Positions 1 through 8,484 are shown, counted from the first letter of the stretch. The stretch: 28,266 bases of DNA from Acidobacteriota bacterium (GCA_021780415.1 JAJXYW010000244.1:1-28266); one strand, 5' to 3'. Program-made: numbers and translations. Notes: generated by a model not told the origin, from the letters alone.

Positions 1-113
1 GCGAGAGCGGCAGCGGCGGTGCAGGCCTGCGCCGCCGGAAGAAGCCGAGCGCACAGGCTCGCAACGGCACAGTCGACGGGGAGGAGGATCAGCGCCAGCG
101 TTGTCCGGGTCAT
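1..113 (-). CDS. 5' end of an exported protein, truncated by window edge
   Basis: An ATG at 113-111 follows directly on the TAG stop (116-114) of the preceding gene, so it is the next gene of the same operon. Only 37 full codons are visible. They begin MTRTTLALILLP and continue with a hydrophobic, alanine-rich stretch, which looks like a secretion signal. The product runs off the left edge. In trb-type operons the genes after trbI vary, so I do not name it. The coding call rests on the abutting start and the open frame, and the function is unknown. Confidence 0.5.
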   Translation of the reverse strand, partial: MTRTTLALILLPVDCAVASLCARLLPAAQACTAAAAL

Positions 114-938
114 CTATCGAAGCTCCGCGGGGGTGAGGTCGTTGCGGTTCGAGAGGTCGCAGGAGAAGAGGGGCTGAGCGGCCTTGCCCGCGGCGTCCAG
201 TTCGTCCTGGAGGAGCCGGGTGATCTCCTGCCGGTGCACCTGGGGCAGGGCGACGTAGGCCTCGGGCAGACGGGAGAGGCAGTAGCGGACTCGGAACCGG
301 CCGGCGAAGCCGGGCGGGAGGACGGCGGCGGGAAGTCCGCTTGGGGCCGGAGGTTCGGCCGAGAAGAAGATCGTGATCCAGGTGTGGCCGTGGACGGCCG
401 GCAACCTCCCGGTGTCGTCGGGATTCATAACCCACGTGGAGTGGGGCTCCACGATGATGCCCTGGCGGCTGGTGGCGATCCACTGGGCCCAGGCGCTCAT
501 GATCTGCTGGCCCGTGAGGAGAAAGGGCCGGGGCCTGGAGGAGAAGGGCAGGATCGAGAGGGGTTCGGAGGAGAGGTTCTCGACCGTCAGGAGATCCACG
601 TTTCCCTGGTCCACCCCCGGCACCGTGAGATACAGGGGATGGGCCGCGTTGTTTGCCCGAAACTCTTGCAAGAACCACGTCCACCGGTATTCTTCATTGC
701 CTGGAGAATGAAGGGACCACATCCCCCAACCGAGGAGTACCAATAGGGAGATCGCCCCCCCGGCGACGGCGCCGCGTAGCCGGGGGGTGCTTCCGAAAGA
801 GAGCGATCGCAGGCACGATGGGATTCCGTCGATGAAACCCTTCGTGGCTGACCTCGGAATGACACCACAAGAATGATTTTTGCCCGTTGCGGCGGGTTTG
901 CGCCGGTTGCTCCCACCGGTTTCCGGTTGGTCACTCAT
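114..938 (-). CDS. membrane-anchored hypothetical protein of the T4SS operon
   Basis: A 274-residue protein I do not recognise. The first ~55 residues are polar and basic. One transmembrane helix follows at about residues 56-75 (GAISLLVLLGWGMWSL), then a ~200-residue domain, predicted periplasmic, with alternating beta-like stretches such as HTWITIFFSAE and FRVRYCLSRL. The C-terminal 45 residues look helical and charged. The start is ATG 938, preceded by a strong AGGAGG Shine-Dalgarno about 7 nt upstream, and it overlaps the trbI stop by 8 nt, so translation is probably coupled. Its position after trbI suggests an accessory component of the conjugation channel, perhaps contacting TrbI or TrbG; this is inferred from context only. 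No catalytic motif is visible. Confidence 0.75.
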   Translation of the reverse strand: MSDQPETGGSNRRKPAATGKNHSCGVIPRSATKGFIDGIPSCLRSLSFGSTPRLRGAVAGGAISLLVLLGWGMWSLHSPGNEEYRWTWFLQEFRANNAAHPLYLTVPGVDQGNVDLLTVENLSSEPLSILPFSSRPRPFLLTGQQIMSAWAQWIATSRQGIIVEPHSTWVMNPDDTGRLPAVHGHTWITIFFSAEPPAPSGLPAAVLPPGFAGRFRVRYCLSRLPEAYVALPQVHRQEITRLLQDELDAAGKAAQPLFSCDLSNRNDLTPAELR

Positions 939-2112
939 GGGGATCCTCCTGGTAGGCGTCCATGGCGATGTCGCGCGAGATCCAGATCTTCATGCGGTGG
1001 CCCTCCTCCACGGTGATCGTGGGCACGGCGTTCAGGAAGGGCGAGAGGAGCTGTTCGGCGGTCCGGCTCATGCTGTCGTTGGCCTGGATGCGCATGAGGT
1101 CCGTGCCGCTATAGGCTCCGTTCACGCCAGCGCTCCCCTGGACCTGGGAGGCGTTCCAGCCGGTGAGGATGCCCACGAGCCCCGCCGTGAAAAGGACCCT
1201 CGCCGTGTGGCGGTTCACGTGGTCCTGGAGGCCGAAGATGCCGAGGCCTTCGAGGGCCTGCTCGTATGGCTTCACGGTGTAGGTCGTCCCGTTGGGAAAC
1301 TGGAAGGTATCGAAGGTGATGGCGAGTCGGGAGGCGGTCTGAAACTTCACTGCTTCGGCCCGTCCCAGGATGCGCGTGCCCGCCGGGACCAGGAGGGTGC
1401 CGGTGAGCGGGTCGCAGTAGGGCCGGTCCACCATGGCCAGCACCGGCGAGGCGGCGTTATCGGTGACGAGCTTGTTCACCAGGACCGCGTCCAGCAGCGT
1501 GCCCATCTTCAGGAGGAAGGGCTTGGGGCTGTCCGAGGTCCGGGACTCCGTGACGTCGGAGAGGGTCGGATTCTTGACCTGCTGCCGGCCTGCCGGTTCG
1601 TTGCCCGCCAGGGAGTGACTCACACCTGCGCCGGCGCTGGTCGCTTCTTTCTGGCCAAACTCCACTCCGAGCTGACGCTGCTCCTTCACCTTGGGGTCCA
1701 GCCGCAGATCGGCGAGCTGCTGTTGGGCCTGCGCTACGGCGGCGCGGACCTGGAGGAGCTTCAACGTCTGGGTCAGGCGCTCCAGCTCGACATCGGCCGA
1801 GGGCCCCGCCGCGCCGCTGCCAGCGCCCCCGGCCTGGCCGCCGATCGCGACGAGGGACAGCGCGTCCGCGGGGCTCTTGGTCTCGGCGCTGCTGATGGCC
1901 ACCGGCTGCCGGAGCTCGGGGGCCTGCTGGCGCCTCCGGTGAGCGGCCAGGTTGCTGACGAGGAGCAGAAGGAGCGCGCCGCCGCCGGCCACTCCCCAAA
2001 GGATGAGCTTCCGCCTCTTCTCGGGATCCATCGTGGGCGGCTGGACGGGAGCCACAGGCTGGCCGCTGCCCGCCGCCAGGCTCTCCTGGCTTCCGGGGCC
2101 GGGCTCGCTCAT
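931..2112 (-). CDS. trbI: TrbI/VirB10-type T4SS channel protein
   Basis: A 393-residue VirB10-family protein that in known T4SSs spans the inner membrane and reaches the outer-membrane pore, coupling energy to the channel. The cytoplasmic N-terminus (1-34) is followed by one TM helix at about 35-56 (LILWGVAGGGALLLLL). Next comes a Gln/Ala-rich periplasmic linker with coiled-coil character (about 100-150), then the conserved C-terminal beta-barrel domain with LLDAVLVNKLVTD, the family motif LLVPAGTRILGRAE, FPNGTTYTV and the end motif GHRMKIWISRDIAM. I chose ATG 2112: it overlaps the trbG stop in an ATGA arrangement and has AAGGGAGG upstream. The frame is open further upstream, but that stretch is the trbG gene in another frame. 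The length is typical of TrbI. Confidence 0.93.
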   Translation of the reverse strand: MSEPGPGSQESLAAGSGQPVAPVQPPTMDPEKRRKLILWGVAGGGALLLLLVSNLAAHRRRQQAPELRQPVAISSAETKSPADALSLVAIGGQAGGAGSGAAGPSADVELERLTQTLKLLQVRAAVAQAQQQLADLRLDPKVKEQRQLGVEFGQKEATSAGAGVSHSLAGNEPAGRQQVKNPTLSDVTESRTSDSPKPFLLKMGTLLDAVLVNKLVTDNAASPVLAMVDRPYCDPLTGTLLVPAGTRILGRAEAVKFQTASRLAITFDTFQFPNGTTYTVKPYEQALEGLGIFGLQDHVNRHTARVLFTAGLVGILTGWNASQVQGSAGVNGAYSGTDLMRIQANDSMSRTAEQLLSPFLNAVPTITVEEGHRMKIWISRDIAMDAYQEDPHE

Positions 2113-3125
2113 CGCGGCCTCCCTTTGCGCGTGATGGTCACCTCCTCCTTCCGGAGTTTGAGGACGAAGCGCTGGCCGGGTTCGAGGAGCTTCTGCACGC
2201 GGTAGAAGTCCCCGCCCGTCACGTTGAAGTTCACCAGCTCCCGGACCCAGCGGTAGAAGGGGAAGTGCCCCTGCCGGGTCTCCAGAAAGAGCGTGGGCTT
2301 CTCGTCTCCGCGGACCCGGAAGTAGGTGAAGCGCTCGTCGTTGAAGACCCCCTCCACCTTGAAGCTCCGCCCCTGCTCGATGGCGTAGTCGAAGAAGGTC
2401 TTGCCCGCGTACTGCCGGATCCACTCCTCCCGCGCCTGGGTCACCTCCTCGTGCAGCTTCTGCGCGACCTCGGCATCCAGCTCCTGCTTCCGCTTGGCTT
2501 CCTGAGCCTTTCGATCCTGGCCGGGGTCCGGCCGGTAGACGGCGGGGGCCTTCACCTGGAAGACGTCGGTGTAGGCGCCGGAGGCGGCGCTGGAGAGGCG
2601 GAAGTTCTCCATGCGGCCGTCGGCCATCAGCACGTGGAGGTTGGTGGAGAGGTTGGCCGCCAGGGGCTTGACCGAGACGTACCCGGCCTCGCCTTCCAGG
2701 GTCCAGCCCTGCAAGTCCCCACACCAGGCCTTGCTGACGGTGCCCGGCACCTGGATCACCGTGGCGTGGTTCACGAGGGTCTGAACGGGGTAGACGCGCA
2801 CGACGGCGGGATCGTCCTGCACCGACTCCACGCCGGGGCCTTCAGAGTAGATCCCGCGCCTCTCCTCGGCCGTGGGCTTGGGCGGGGCCTCACTGGCCTG
2901 GGGTCCGTCCAGGAGGTGGTTGGGGTCCTTCACGGCGGTCCGGTTCCACTCCTGAATCGTCATGCCGTCGGGCGGACCGGGGATCTCGGAGGAGGGGAGC
3001 TCTTCAGTCTTGTGTCCCTCCCGCGGGGTCTGCGCAAAGTGGGTGAGGGTAAAAGCCAGTAGAATCAAGACAAAGAGGAAAATCTTGCTGGGGTGCAGCT
3101 TGGACATCGGCTTGGGGACAAGCAT
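2109..3125 (-). CDS. trbG: TrbG/VirB9-type T4SS outer-membrane complex protein
   Basis: A 338-residue VirB9-family protein that in known T4SSs forms the outer-membrane core complex with the VirB10 protein. The N-terminal hydrophobic segment at about 14-31 (IFLFVLILLAFTLTHF) acts as an export signal. A spacer rich in Pro and Glu follows. The VirB9 N-terminal domain begins near VRVYPVQTLVNHATVIQVPG and contains NLHVLMADGR. After a charged Lys/Glu helix, the C-terminal beta-domain carries FTYFRVRGDEKPTLFLE and ends KLRKEEVTITRKG. ATG 3125 is chosen because AAAGG lies about 9 nt upstream; ATG 3134 and ATG 3107 are alternatives. The gap to trbF is 44 nt. The separate lipoprotein TrbH found in RP4 and Ti between trbG and trbI is absent, since trbG and trbI overlap here. 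Confidence 0.9.
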   Translation of the reverse strand: MLVPKPMSKLHPSKIFLFVLILLAFTLTHFAQTPREGHKTEELPSSEIPGPPDGMTIQEWNRTAVKDPNHLLDGPQASEAPPKPTAEERRGIYSEGPGVESVQDDPAVVRVYPVQTLVNHATVIQVPGTVSKAWCGDLQGWTLEGEAGYVSVKPLAANLSTNLHVLMADGRMENFRLSSAASGAYTDVFQVKAPAVYRPDPGQDRKAQEAKRKQELDAEVAQKLHEEVTQAREEWIRQYAGKTFFDYAIEQGRSFKVEGVFNDERFTYFRVRGDEKPTLFLETRQGHFPFYRWVRELVNFNVTGGDFYRVQKLLEPGQRFVLKLRKEEVTITRKGRPR

Positions 3126-3169
3126 CGGGACCATCCTTTCTGGCCGACCTGGGCCGGCGGTTGTGGGGG

Positions 3170-3787
3170 TCAGCGGATCGTGGTGTTGATGCGGACTCCG
3201 GTGACGAGCAGACCGAAGGGGTCGTGGAAGGTGCGGGTGGTGTTCTTGAGGGAGAGCAGGGCGTACCAGGCGCGCGACTCGCCCGTGGCGAAGTTCGTGA
3301 GGGTGTACTCGACCCGGACCTCCCAGGGATTGGCGCGCAGGATCTGAACGGCCGTGGTGCGGCACTGGAGCACCGTGCCGCTCTCCTTCAGCTTCTTGAT
3401 TTCGGGGTCGTTCTGGAAGTGCTGGAGGAGTTGCCGGGCGCAGGCCTCGTCCGTGCAGGCGAAGGCGAGACCGAGGTCACGGTTGAGGGTGTGGGGGTCG
3501 AAGGAGGCGATCTCGTTGATGTAGTCGGAGGCGAAGACCTTCACCTCCAGCTCGGAGGCCGGATCGTCCGCCAGGGTCAAGTCCACGGGCTCGGCCCGGC
3601 CTGCCTGATCCACCCGGATCACGAGCGGCTTCCAAGAGGCCATTTGCGCCCTGGCGCCGTGGAGGTTCACCACGAGCAGCGCCACCGCGGCAATGAGGAC
3701 GAGGTTGGCGAAGGCCGAGACGCGCAGGGCGAGAATCGACGAGCCGTAGAAGGCCTTGAAGCGCTGGAGCGGTTCGGAGGAGGGCAT
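3170..3787 (-). CDS. trbF: TrbF/VirB8-type T4SS protein
   Basis: A 205-residue bitopic inner-membrane protein. A short cytoplasmic N-terminus (RFKAFYGSSILALR) is followed by one TM helix at about 22-42 (VSAFANLVLIAAVALLVV) and a periplasmic NTF2-like domain of about 155 residues. That domain includes the family-typical stretch on the export face (WKPLVIRVDQAGRAEPV) and ends with VRVEYTLTNFATGESRAWYALL and FGLLVTGVRI. In known systems this protein nucleates the channel and contacts VirB9/VirB10 homologues. Start ATG 3787 has AGAAAGGA about 8 nt upstream. It lies 13 nt downstream of the trbL stop. The size and single-TM plan fit TrbF. Confidence 0.9.
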   Translation of the reverse strand: MPSSEPLQRFKAFYGSSILALRVSAFANLVLIAAVALLVVNLHGARAQMASWKPLVIRVDQAGRAEPVDLTLADDPASELEVKVFASDYINEIASFDPHTLNRDLGLAFACTDEACARQLLQHFQNDPEIKKLKESGTVLQCRTTAVQILRANPWEVRVEYTLTNFATGESRAWYALLSLKNTTRTFHDPFGLLVTGVRINTTIR

Positions 3788-3800
3788 GCCGTTTTCCTTT

Positions 3801-4751
3801 CTAAGCTTCCCGCCGGGGGGCCAGGACGCTGCCGGCCGCCTTGCCTGCGCCCCCTCCCGCGGCGGCTCCCGCCGTGGCCCCCACGGGACCGCCCACGGCG
3901 GCACCCACGGCCAGCCCGCCCACGGCCAGGCCGGTGCCCGCCGCCGCTCCCGCCGCGGCCGGTACGAAGGAGCCCGAGGCCAGAACGGTGCCGGCGCCTC
4001 CCACGAGCCCCCGCGCGATGGGGAAGGAGGCCCCGAAGCCCACGACCAGGAAGAAGAGGTAGCAGTCGGCCAGGAGGGCGGCGTTGGCCTGTGACCAGTC
4101 GGTGGTCATGGCGGTGGCCATGAAGGTGTCCACCATGTAGATGAAGGCGTTCAAGACGAGCATCCAGACCTTCACCGTGAGGTAGAAGCGGACCCACCGC
4201 ATCCAGAGATCGTGCAGGGGCTCGAAGACGAAGCAGGCCAGGAAGAGGGGACCGATGAGGTAGAGGAGCATGGTCGAGAAGAAGGCCCCCACGACGTTCA
4301 GGTTGTACATGGCCCAGGCGATGGCGAAGAATACGAGGCCGATGAGCTGGAAGATGGGGGCGCAGCCCCCGATCTGCAGGAGCGAGAAGGTCAGGCTCGT
4401 GATGTTGGCGAAGGGGGTCAGCAGGATGTCGATGATCTGGGTGTTGGGATCGGCGTGGCCGAAGAGGGTGACCACCTGCGCGAGGCCGTCGTCCACGAAG
4501 AAGAACACGTGCTGCCAGACGGCGAGGCCCGCGGCGACGATGAAGAGCCGCAGGAACAGCTCCCAGAAGGACCATGTGTCGAACTTGTTCTTCACCCACA
4601 CCCACAAAAGGCTCGTGAGGAACAGGCCGAGGGTGAGCGAGCCCAGGGGGCCCGAGACGGCCGTTCCAAAGGTGCCCACCAGGGCCGAGAGGGCCCCCTG
4701 GCCGGCCTGGAAGTTGAAGAGGGCGCTCAGCGGGGTCTGGAGGGGAGTCAT
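3801..4751 (-). CDS. trbL: TrbL/VirB6-type polytopic T4SS protein
   Basis: A 316-residue integral membrane protein with about five to six hydrophobic helices (for example LGSLTLGLFLTSLLWVWV, LFLRLFIVAAGLAVWQHVFF, AFFSTMLLYLIGPLFLACFV, ANAALLADCYLFFLVVGFG). This is the usual TrbL/VirB6 plan: an inner-membrane pore component. Residues around FEPLHDLWMRWVRFYLTVKVW match the amphipathic region common in this family. The last ~80 residues are an almost pure Gly/Ala/Val low-complexity tail (AAAGAAAGTGLAVGGLAVGA) ending in basic residues; such tails are common in TrbL proteins but vary. Start ATG 4751 has only a modest GAGG ribosome site. Upstream is a 420-bp gap rather than a close gene, unlike the rest of this operon. 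Confidence 0.88.
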   Translation of the reverse strand: MTPLQTPLSALFNFQAGQGALSALVGTFGTAVSGPLGSLTLGLFLTSLLWVWVKNKFDTWSFWELFLRLFIVAAGLAVWQHVFFFVDDGLAQVVTLFGHADPNTQIIDILLTPFANITSLTFSLLQIGGCAPIFQLIGLVFFAIAWAMYNLNVVGAFFSTMLLYLIGPLFLACFVFEPLHDLWMRWVRFYLTVKVWMLVLNAFIYMVDTFMATAMTTDWSQANAALLADCYLFFLVVGFGASFPIARGLVGGAGTVLASGSFVPAAAGAAAGTGLAVGGLAVGAAVGGPVGATAGAAAGGGAGKAAGSVLAPRREA

Positions 4752-4877
4752 CCGGCCGCCTCAGGGCTCAAGAGCCTAATCCCGCGGCGGGACTTGGCCG
4801 TGACTCTGCAATGCAGGCACCCCTTGATTTTTGGGAAGAGCGGCGTTGGTCCCTCAAGGGATTGGGCGAGCCTCCGA

Positions 4878-4895
4878 GCCCGGCCCTGGCCGGGC
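4878..4895. other. perfect GC hairpin in trbJ-trbL gap
   Basis: An 8-bp inverted repeat GCCCGGCC / GGCCGGGC around a CT centre. In RNA it would fold as a 7-bp stem with a 4-nt loop. No U tract follows on either strand, so it is not a classical terminator. It could be an mRNA processing or stability element between trbJ and trbL. Confidence 0.45.
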
Positions 4896-5064
4896 GAGGA
4901 AGCCCCAAGGGTGGGGTGAGGCCCCATCGGGCTTTGCCCGTGGAGTGGGGAGGGAATGGTCCTCCCCGTCCAGGAGACAGTTTCTTTTCCACGGAGAACC
5001 ACGTTGCCGCCCGAAGGCACAGCCGTATCCATCGCGGAATTTGGCTCAAGAGAAAGAGAGGGTG

Positions 5065-5100
5065 TGGCGCCCTCCCGGAGGGGGGGCCGGGAGGACGCCA
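5065..5100 (-). terminator. strong hairpin downstream of trbJ, possible attenuator
   Basis: A 14-bp stem with one mismatch (TGGCGCCCTCCCGG against CCGGGAGGACGCCA, plus-strand reading) and an 8-nt loop, lying 71 nt after the trbJ stop. Read in the operon direction it is followed by a pyrimidine-rich run (CCCTCTCTTTCTCTT) rather than a clean U tract. It could reduce read-through into trbL-F-G-I or protect the upstream mRNA end. The structure is seen directly; the role is inferred. Confidence 0.45.
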
Positions 5101-5171
5101 CGGTGGGAAGGTGGAGAAAGGGGGAATAGGAGGCAAAACGAAAGCGGGCGCGCACCGGTCCTCTCTCCTGC

Positions 5172-6005
5172 TCAGTGCCACGGCGTGGCCGAGTAGGGGT
5201 GGCTGCGGAGGTACTGGACCGTGCCCTGGAGGTAGTCGTTCTCCTTCTGCGTGTCCACGATGCCCTGCTTGGCGAAGGACTCCTCCTGGGCCATCTGCTG
5301 CGCCTGCATGGCGGCCATGGCCGCGAGAATCTGGGTGTTCTTGTCCACGCTCTGGGCCGTGTAGAGCGCGCCCATGGCCCCCGCCTGAGCCGTCTGGTGA
5401 GGGGTGGCACTCCCGTCCTGGATCTGGGCCCGAAGCTGAGAGTAGGTGCCGCCCGTCTCGTTGAGGTTGGAGAGGGAGTGGTTGACCTGGGAGACGAGGG
5501 CGAAGGTCTCGAGGACCGAGGAGTCGGCGTTCTGGACCATGGTGTTCAGCCGTCCCGCCGCGGCGCTCCAGTCCTCGGGGCTCCTGGGGGCCATGTGGCT
5601 AAGGTCCAGGGCCTCGCCGTAGATGCGCCCGTACAGGCTGCCGAGGTGAGCGGAGTAACTGGTAGCGCCCTCCACCATCTTCCGGAAGTCGCTCACGCTG
5701 TCGATCTTGGTGAGGGTGCCCGAGTCCACGATGGCGAAGAGCGGGAGCACGGTGTAGAGCGTGGGGTGCTGGAGCGTCTCGGCCACGTGCTGGGCCCACT
5801 GGTAGGTCTGCACGAGCTGCTGGTACTGGCGGAGCATGTAGCTGATCTGGCTGACCCACTGGGCCAGGGTTTGACCCCAGCCCCAGGCATTGAGGGCGAT
5901 GTGGGCCACGTCGGTGACGGGGATCTGGGCGGGGGTGGCCAGGGGCACGAAGCCCAGGGCCAGGAGCCCGGCCATCAAAAGGACGCTCGCACTCTTACGA
6001 AGCAT
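5172..6005 (-). CDS. trbJ: TrbJ/VirB5-type T4SS protein
   Basis: A 277-residue exported protein. The N-terminal signal peptide (MLRKSASVLLMAGLLALGFV) has a likely cleavage after ATPA near residue 26. The rest is mainly helical and rich in Gln, typical of TrbJ/VirB5: WVSQISYMLRQYQQLVQTYQ near the N-terminus and a long C-terminal helix with ILAAMAAMQAQQMAQEESFAKQ. In known systems these are minor pilus components involved in mating contact. Start ATG 6005 has AAGGAGG about 8 nt upstream and overlaps the trbE stop by 11 nt. The C-terminus is unremarkable (SATPWH). Confidence 0.9.
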   Translation of the reverse strand: MLRKSASVLLMAGLLALGFVPLATPAQIPVTDVAHIALNAWGWGQTLAQWVSQISYMLRQYQQLVQTYQWAQHVAETLQHPTLYTVLPLFAIVDSGTLTKIDSVSDFRKMVEGATSYSAHLGSLYGRIYGEALDLSHMAPRSPEDWSAAAGRLNTMVQNADSSVLETFALVSQVNHSLSNLNETGGTYSQLRAQIQDGSATPHQTAQAGAMGALYTAQSVDKNTQILAAMAAMQAQQMAQEESFAKQGIVDTQKENDYLQGTVQYLRSHPYSATPWH

Positions 6006-8484
6006 GCTCCGAACCTCCTTTCTGTAGGTCTTCGGGAATGCGCCCCTCGGCCACGGCGTCCACGGCCGCCTGCAGGCTGCCGAGCCGCGCCGTGAGCCTG
6101 GCGCGTAGGAGCTTCTCCTCGGGGTCCGTGGTGTAGAGGACGTAGCTGTAGGGATCGGCCAGCACCCTGACCTGCCGCTTGTAAGGCCCCTTGAAGAAGA
6201 GCTCGCTGTACTGGCCCTTCTTCATCCGCACCTGCTGCATCACGAAGTGCTCGCGGGGGTTCAGGCCGAAGGCCTCCTTCGCCTCGATCCCCACCCCCTT
6301 CTGCTCCAGCATGAAGAGGAAGGAGGTGTTGGCGAGGATCGCGTCGCGGTGCGGGGAGGCGATGAGGTCGTTGGGGTGCTGGGTGATCGTCATGATGGAG
6401 CCGTTGTGCTTTCGCACGGTGCGGTAGAGCTCCTTGATCTTGGCGGCCATGGTGTCGTTCATCAGAAACTTCCAGCACTCGTCCAGGACGATGATCTTCT
6501 TTCGGTCCTCGTCCTGCCGCTGGAGGCGCTGGAAGAGCTTGGTGAAGAGCAGGTAGGTGATGGCGCTGGCCACGTCGGGGTGGTCGTCGAAGCCCGTCAG
6601 CTCGAAGTAGACGAGCTCAGCGTTCTGGAAGGTGTCCTGCTTGTGGCAGAAGAAGGCCGCGTAGGGCCCGCCCGTGATCCAGAGGCGCAGCGGCTTGGCC
6701 AGCCCGGGTTCGATCGTCTCCAGGGCCCGGTGGTACTCCTCAAGGGTGGGCGGATCGTCAGGATCGTAGCCGTCGAGGACCTTCGTGAGGGCGTCCATCA
6801 CGTCCACGCGCTCCCCCTGCCCGAGCTGGCCCTGCCCGCCCGTGATGAGGTGCTCCATGAGGTGGGCGAGGGTCACCCGCTCGGCCTGGTCCGGGGCCTG
6901 GGGGAAGGCGAAGGGATTCAGCTTGAGGTCGGGGTTGGCGAAGTCCACCGAGACCTTCACGGAGCCCGGCACCACCTGCACGAGCGGGTCGTAGCTGTTG
7001 CCCACGTCCAGGATGTAGACCACCGGACGGAAGCTGAGGCTGCCCACAAGCAGGTGGTTCATGAGGAAGCTCTTGCCGGCCCCCGTGGTGCCCGCGACGT
7101 AGACGTTCCAGGAGGTCGTCCTTCGCGAAAAGGGGTGGTAGCGGAAGAAACCTCCCTCGGGCGTCTCGAAGACCACCGGGCCCTCCGCGTCCCCCTCGTC
7201 GTCCTTGTGGAGCATCACGAAGTCAGCGAAGTTGGCGTTGAGGATCTTCGCCTGGCGGTAGTTGAGCAGGCGCCGGACGTTCAGCCCGCTGTGGCCGGGG
7301 AGGCTGGAGAGGAAGGAGGCGAACCGGGCGAAGCGGCTCTCCACGAGGAACTTCGCGTTCTTGGCGCGCGCCTCCGTGAGGAGACGGTGGACCGTACCCT
7401 CCAGGCGCGAGCGGTCCCGGTCGTACACGACGCAGAACATGGAGAAGTATCCCGCGCCCTCCTTGTCCCGCTGGATGGCGTTGGTGACCTCGGCCGCGTC
7501 GTGGGCGAGGTCGATGGACTTCTGGGCGACGCTCTTGAGAGCTTTGACGTTGGAGAGAGAGTTGCCCCAGTTCTGCTGGATGTTCAAAGCGGTGATGAAG
7601 CTCTCGGGATCCAGCGCTTCATAGTGCTGGGTGATCCAGTACTCGGAGAGCCGCTCGTCCTGGCGCGTGCTGCCGAGGCGCGTGAGCGGGTCGAAGAGCG
7701 TGGGGTAGCTGACGGCCGGTAGGGTCTCCAGGTTGAGGACCCGAACCAGGGTGTGAGGCCCGGCCGTGCCGTTGTCCTCCCGGCACAGCTCCTCCCCGCC
7801 GTTAGCCCAGTTGGCGTCCAGGATCTGCTCGGGGATCGTGTAGTTGGGGTTGTAGGCCAGGTCCCGCCGCTCCTCCTGCTGGAGGGGGTTCAGGAAGTAA
7901 TAGAAGAGGCGGAGCAGCTCCTCCTGGCCGAGCGGGCGCACGCGGGCGAAGCCGGCCATGGTGTCGAGGATGCCGTGCCAGGCGGTGTGGACCCGCTCCA
8001 GGCTCGCGCGGAAGCGCTCCCATTGGAAGACCCGCGGGCCGCGAAGCAGGGCGCCCCAGAGGGTGTCCTTGAGACCGCCCGTCTCCGCCTCCAGGCTGAT
8101 GAAGACGCGGTTCTCGTACAGGCTGGGGCGCCGGCTCTCCCAGAAGCTCGTCTGCCGGGCCCTCAGGTACCGGATGATCTCCGGGGCCTCCTGGTCCGTC
8201 TCCAGGGCCAGGGGCTCGGCCCGCCGGCGGAGTAAGTGGACGCTGAAGGCCGCGCCGGGGGCGAGGTTCTGCACGAGGGCGTGGAAGTCGTTTCTCGTCG
8301 CGTTCAGCTCGTCGTCTGAGGCGAGCTGGCTCTCGCAGGAGAGCACCTCGGCGATGCAGAGAAGGTTGCTGTTGCGCTGGAGGACGTAGGTGTCCCCGCC
8401 GTGCGGCACGAAGTCGAGCCACTGAAGCGCGTCGGGCAGGCTCTCGGCCCCGCGGATGTCCCGGATCAGCTTGTCGTGGACCAT
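5995..8484 (-). CDS. trbE: TrbE/VirB4-type T4SS ATPase
   Basis: An 829-residue VirB4-family ATPase that powers pilus assembly and transfer at the inner membrane. The N-terminal CagE/TrbE-type domain runs to about residue 420 (DALQWLDFVPHGGDTYVLQR near the start; ILNANFADFVMLHKDDEGD before the motor). The motor domain has Walker A GTTGAGKS at about 463-470, Walker B KKIIVLDECWKF at about 661-672, and the downstream VirB4 motif TITQHPNDL. The length is normal for the family, and no truncation or missing key residue is visible. Start ATG 8484 lies inside the trbD gene, giving a 19-nt overlap. In this window it is the only recognisable T4SS ATPase; no VirB11- or VirD4-type ATPase is present. Confidence 0.95.
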   Translation of the reverse strand: MVHDKLIRDIRGAESLPDALQWLDFVPHGGDTYVLQRNSNLLCIAEVLSCESQLASDDELNATRNDFHALVQNLAPGAAFSVHLLRRRAEPLALETDQEAPEIIRYLRARQTSFWESRRPSLYENRVFISLEAETGGLKDTLWGALLRGPRVFQWERFRASLERVHTAWHGILDTMAGFARVRPLGQEELLRLFYYFLNPLQQEERRDLAYNPNYTIPEQILDANWANGGEELCREDNGTAGPHTLVRVLNLETLPAVSYPTLFDPLTRLGSTRQDERLSEYWITQHYEALDPESFITALNIQQNWGNSLSNVKALKSVAQKSIDLAHDAAEVTNAIQRDKEGAGYFSMFCVVYDRDRSRLEGTVHRLLTEARAKNAKFLVESRFARFASFLSSLPGHSGLNVRRLLNYRQAKILNANFADFVMLHKDDEGDAEGPVVFETPEGGFFRYHPFSRRTTSWNVYVAGTTGAGKSFLMNHLLVGSLSFRPVVYILDVGNSYDPLVQVVPGSVKVSVDFANPDLKLNPFAFPQAPDQAERVTLAHLMEHLITGGQGQLGQGERVDVMDALTKVLDGYDPDDPPTLEEYHRALETIEPGLAKPLRLWITGGPYAAFFCHKQDTFQNAELVYFELTGFDDHPDVASAITYLLFTKLFQRLQRQDEDRKKIIVLDECWKFLMNDTMAAKIKELYRTVRKHNGSIMTITQHPNDLIASPHRDAILANTSFLFMLEQKGVGIEAKEAFGLNPREHFVMQQVRMKKGQYSELFFKGPYKRQVRVLADPYSYVLYTTDPEEKLLRARLTARLGSLQAAVDAVAEGRIPEDLQKGGSEHAS

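Larger units (their letters stand above)
4752..5171. other. 420-bp gap between trbJ and trbL (trbK position), no convincing gene
   Basis: In Ti-type trb operons a small entry-exclusion lipoprotein gene (trbK) sits here. I see no lipobox in any minus-strand frame. One open frame (ATG 5032 to TGA 4748, 94 codons, beginning MDTAVPSGGN) ends in an ATGA overlap with trbL, which is suggestive. However, it has no Shine-Dalgarno, no signal peptide, and a composition unlike the neighbouring genes, so I leave it as unproven. The region also holds two GC-rich hairpins, listed separately. Confidence 0.6.

Noticed and set aside
880..2205. Long plus-strand open frame opposite trbI
   Set aside because: High GC gives long antisense frames. 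This one mirrors the well-supported trbI gene and shows no domain or ribosome site. The same holds for plus-strand frames at 2265-3062, 3161-4123, 5175-6095 and 6247-7722.
4768..5181. 137-residue minus frame as a trbK gene
   Set aside because: Proline/arginine-rich with no signal peptide or lipobox; it starts inside trbJ and runs through a strong hairpin. It does not look like a protein.
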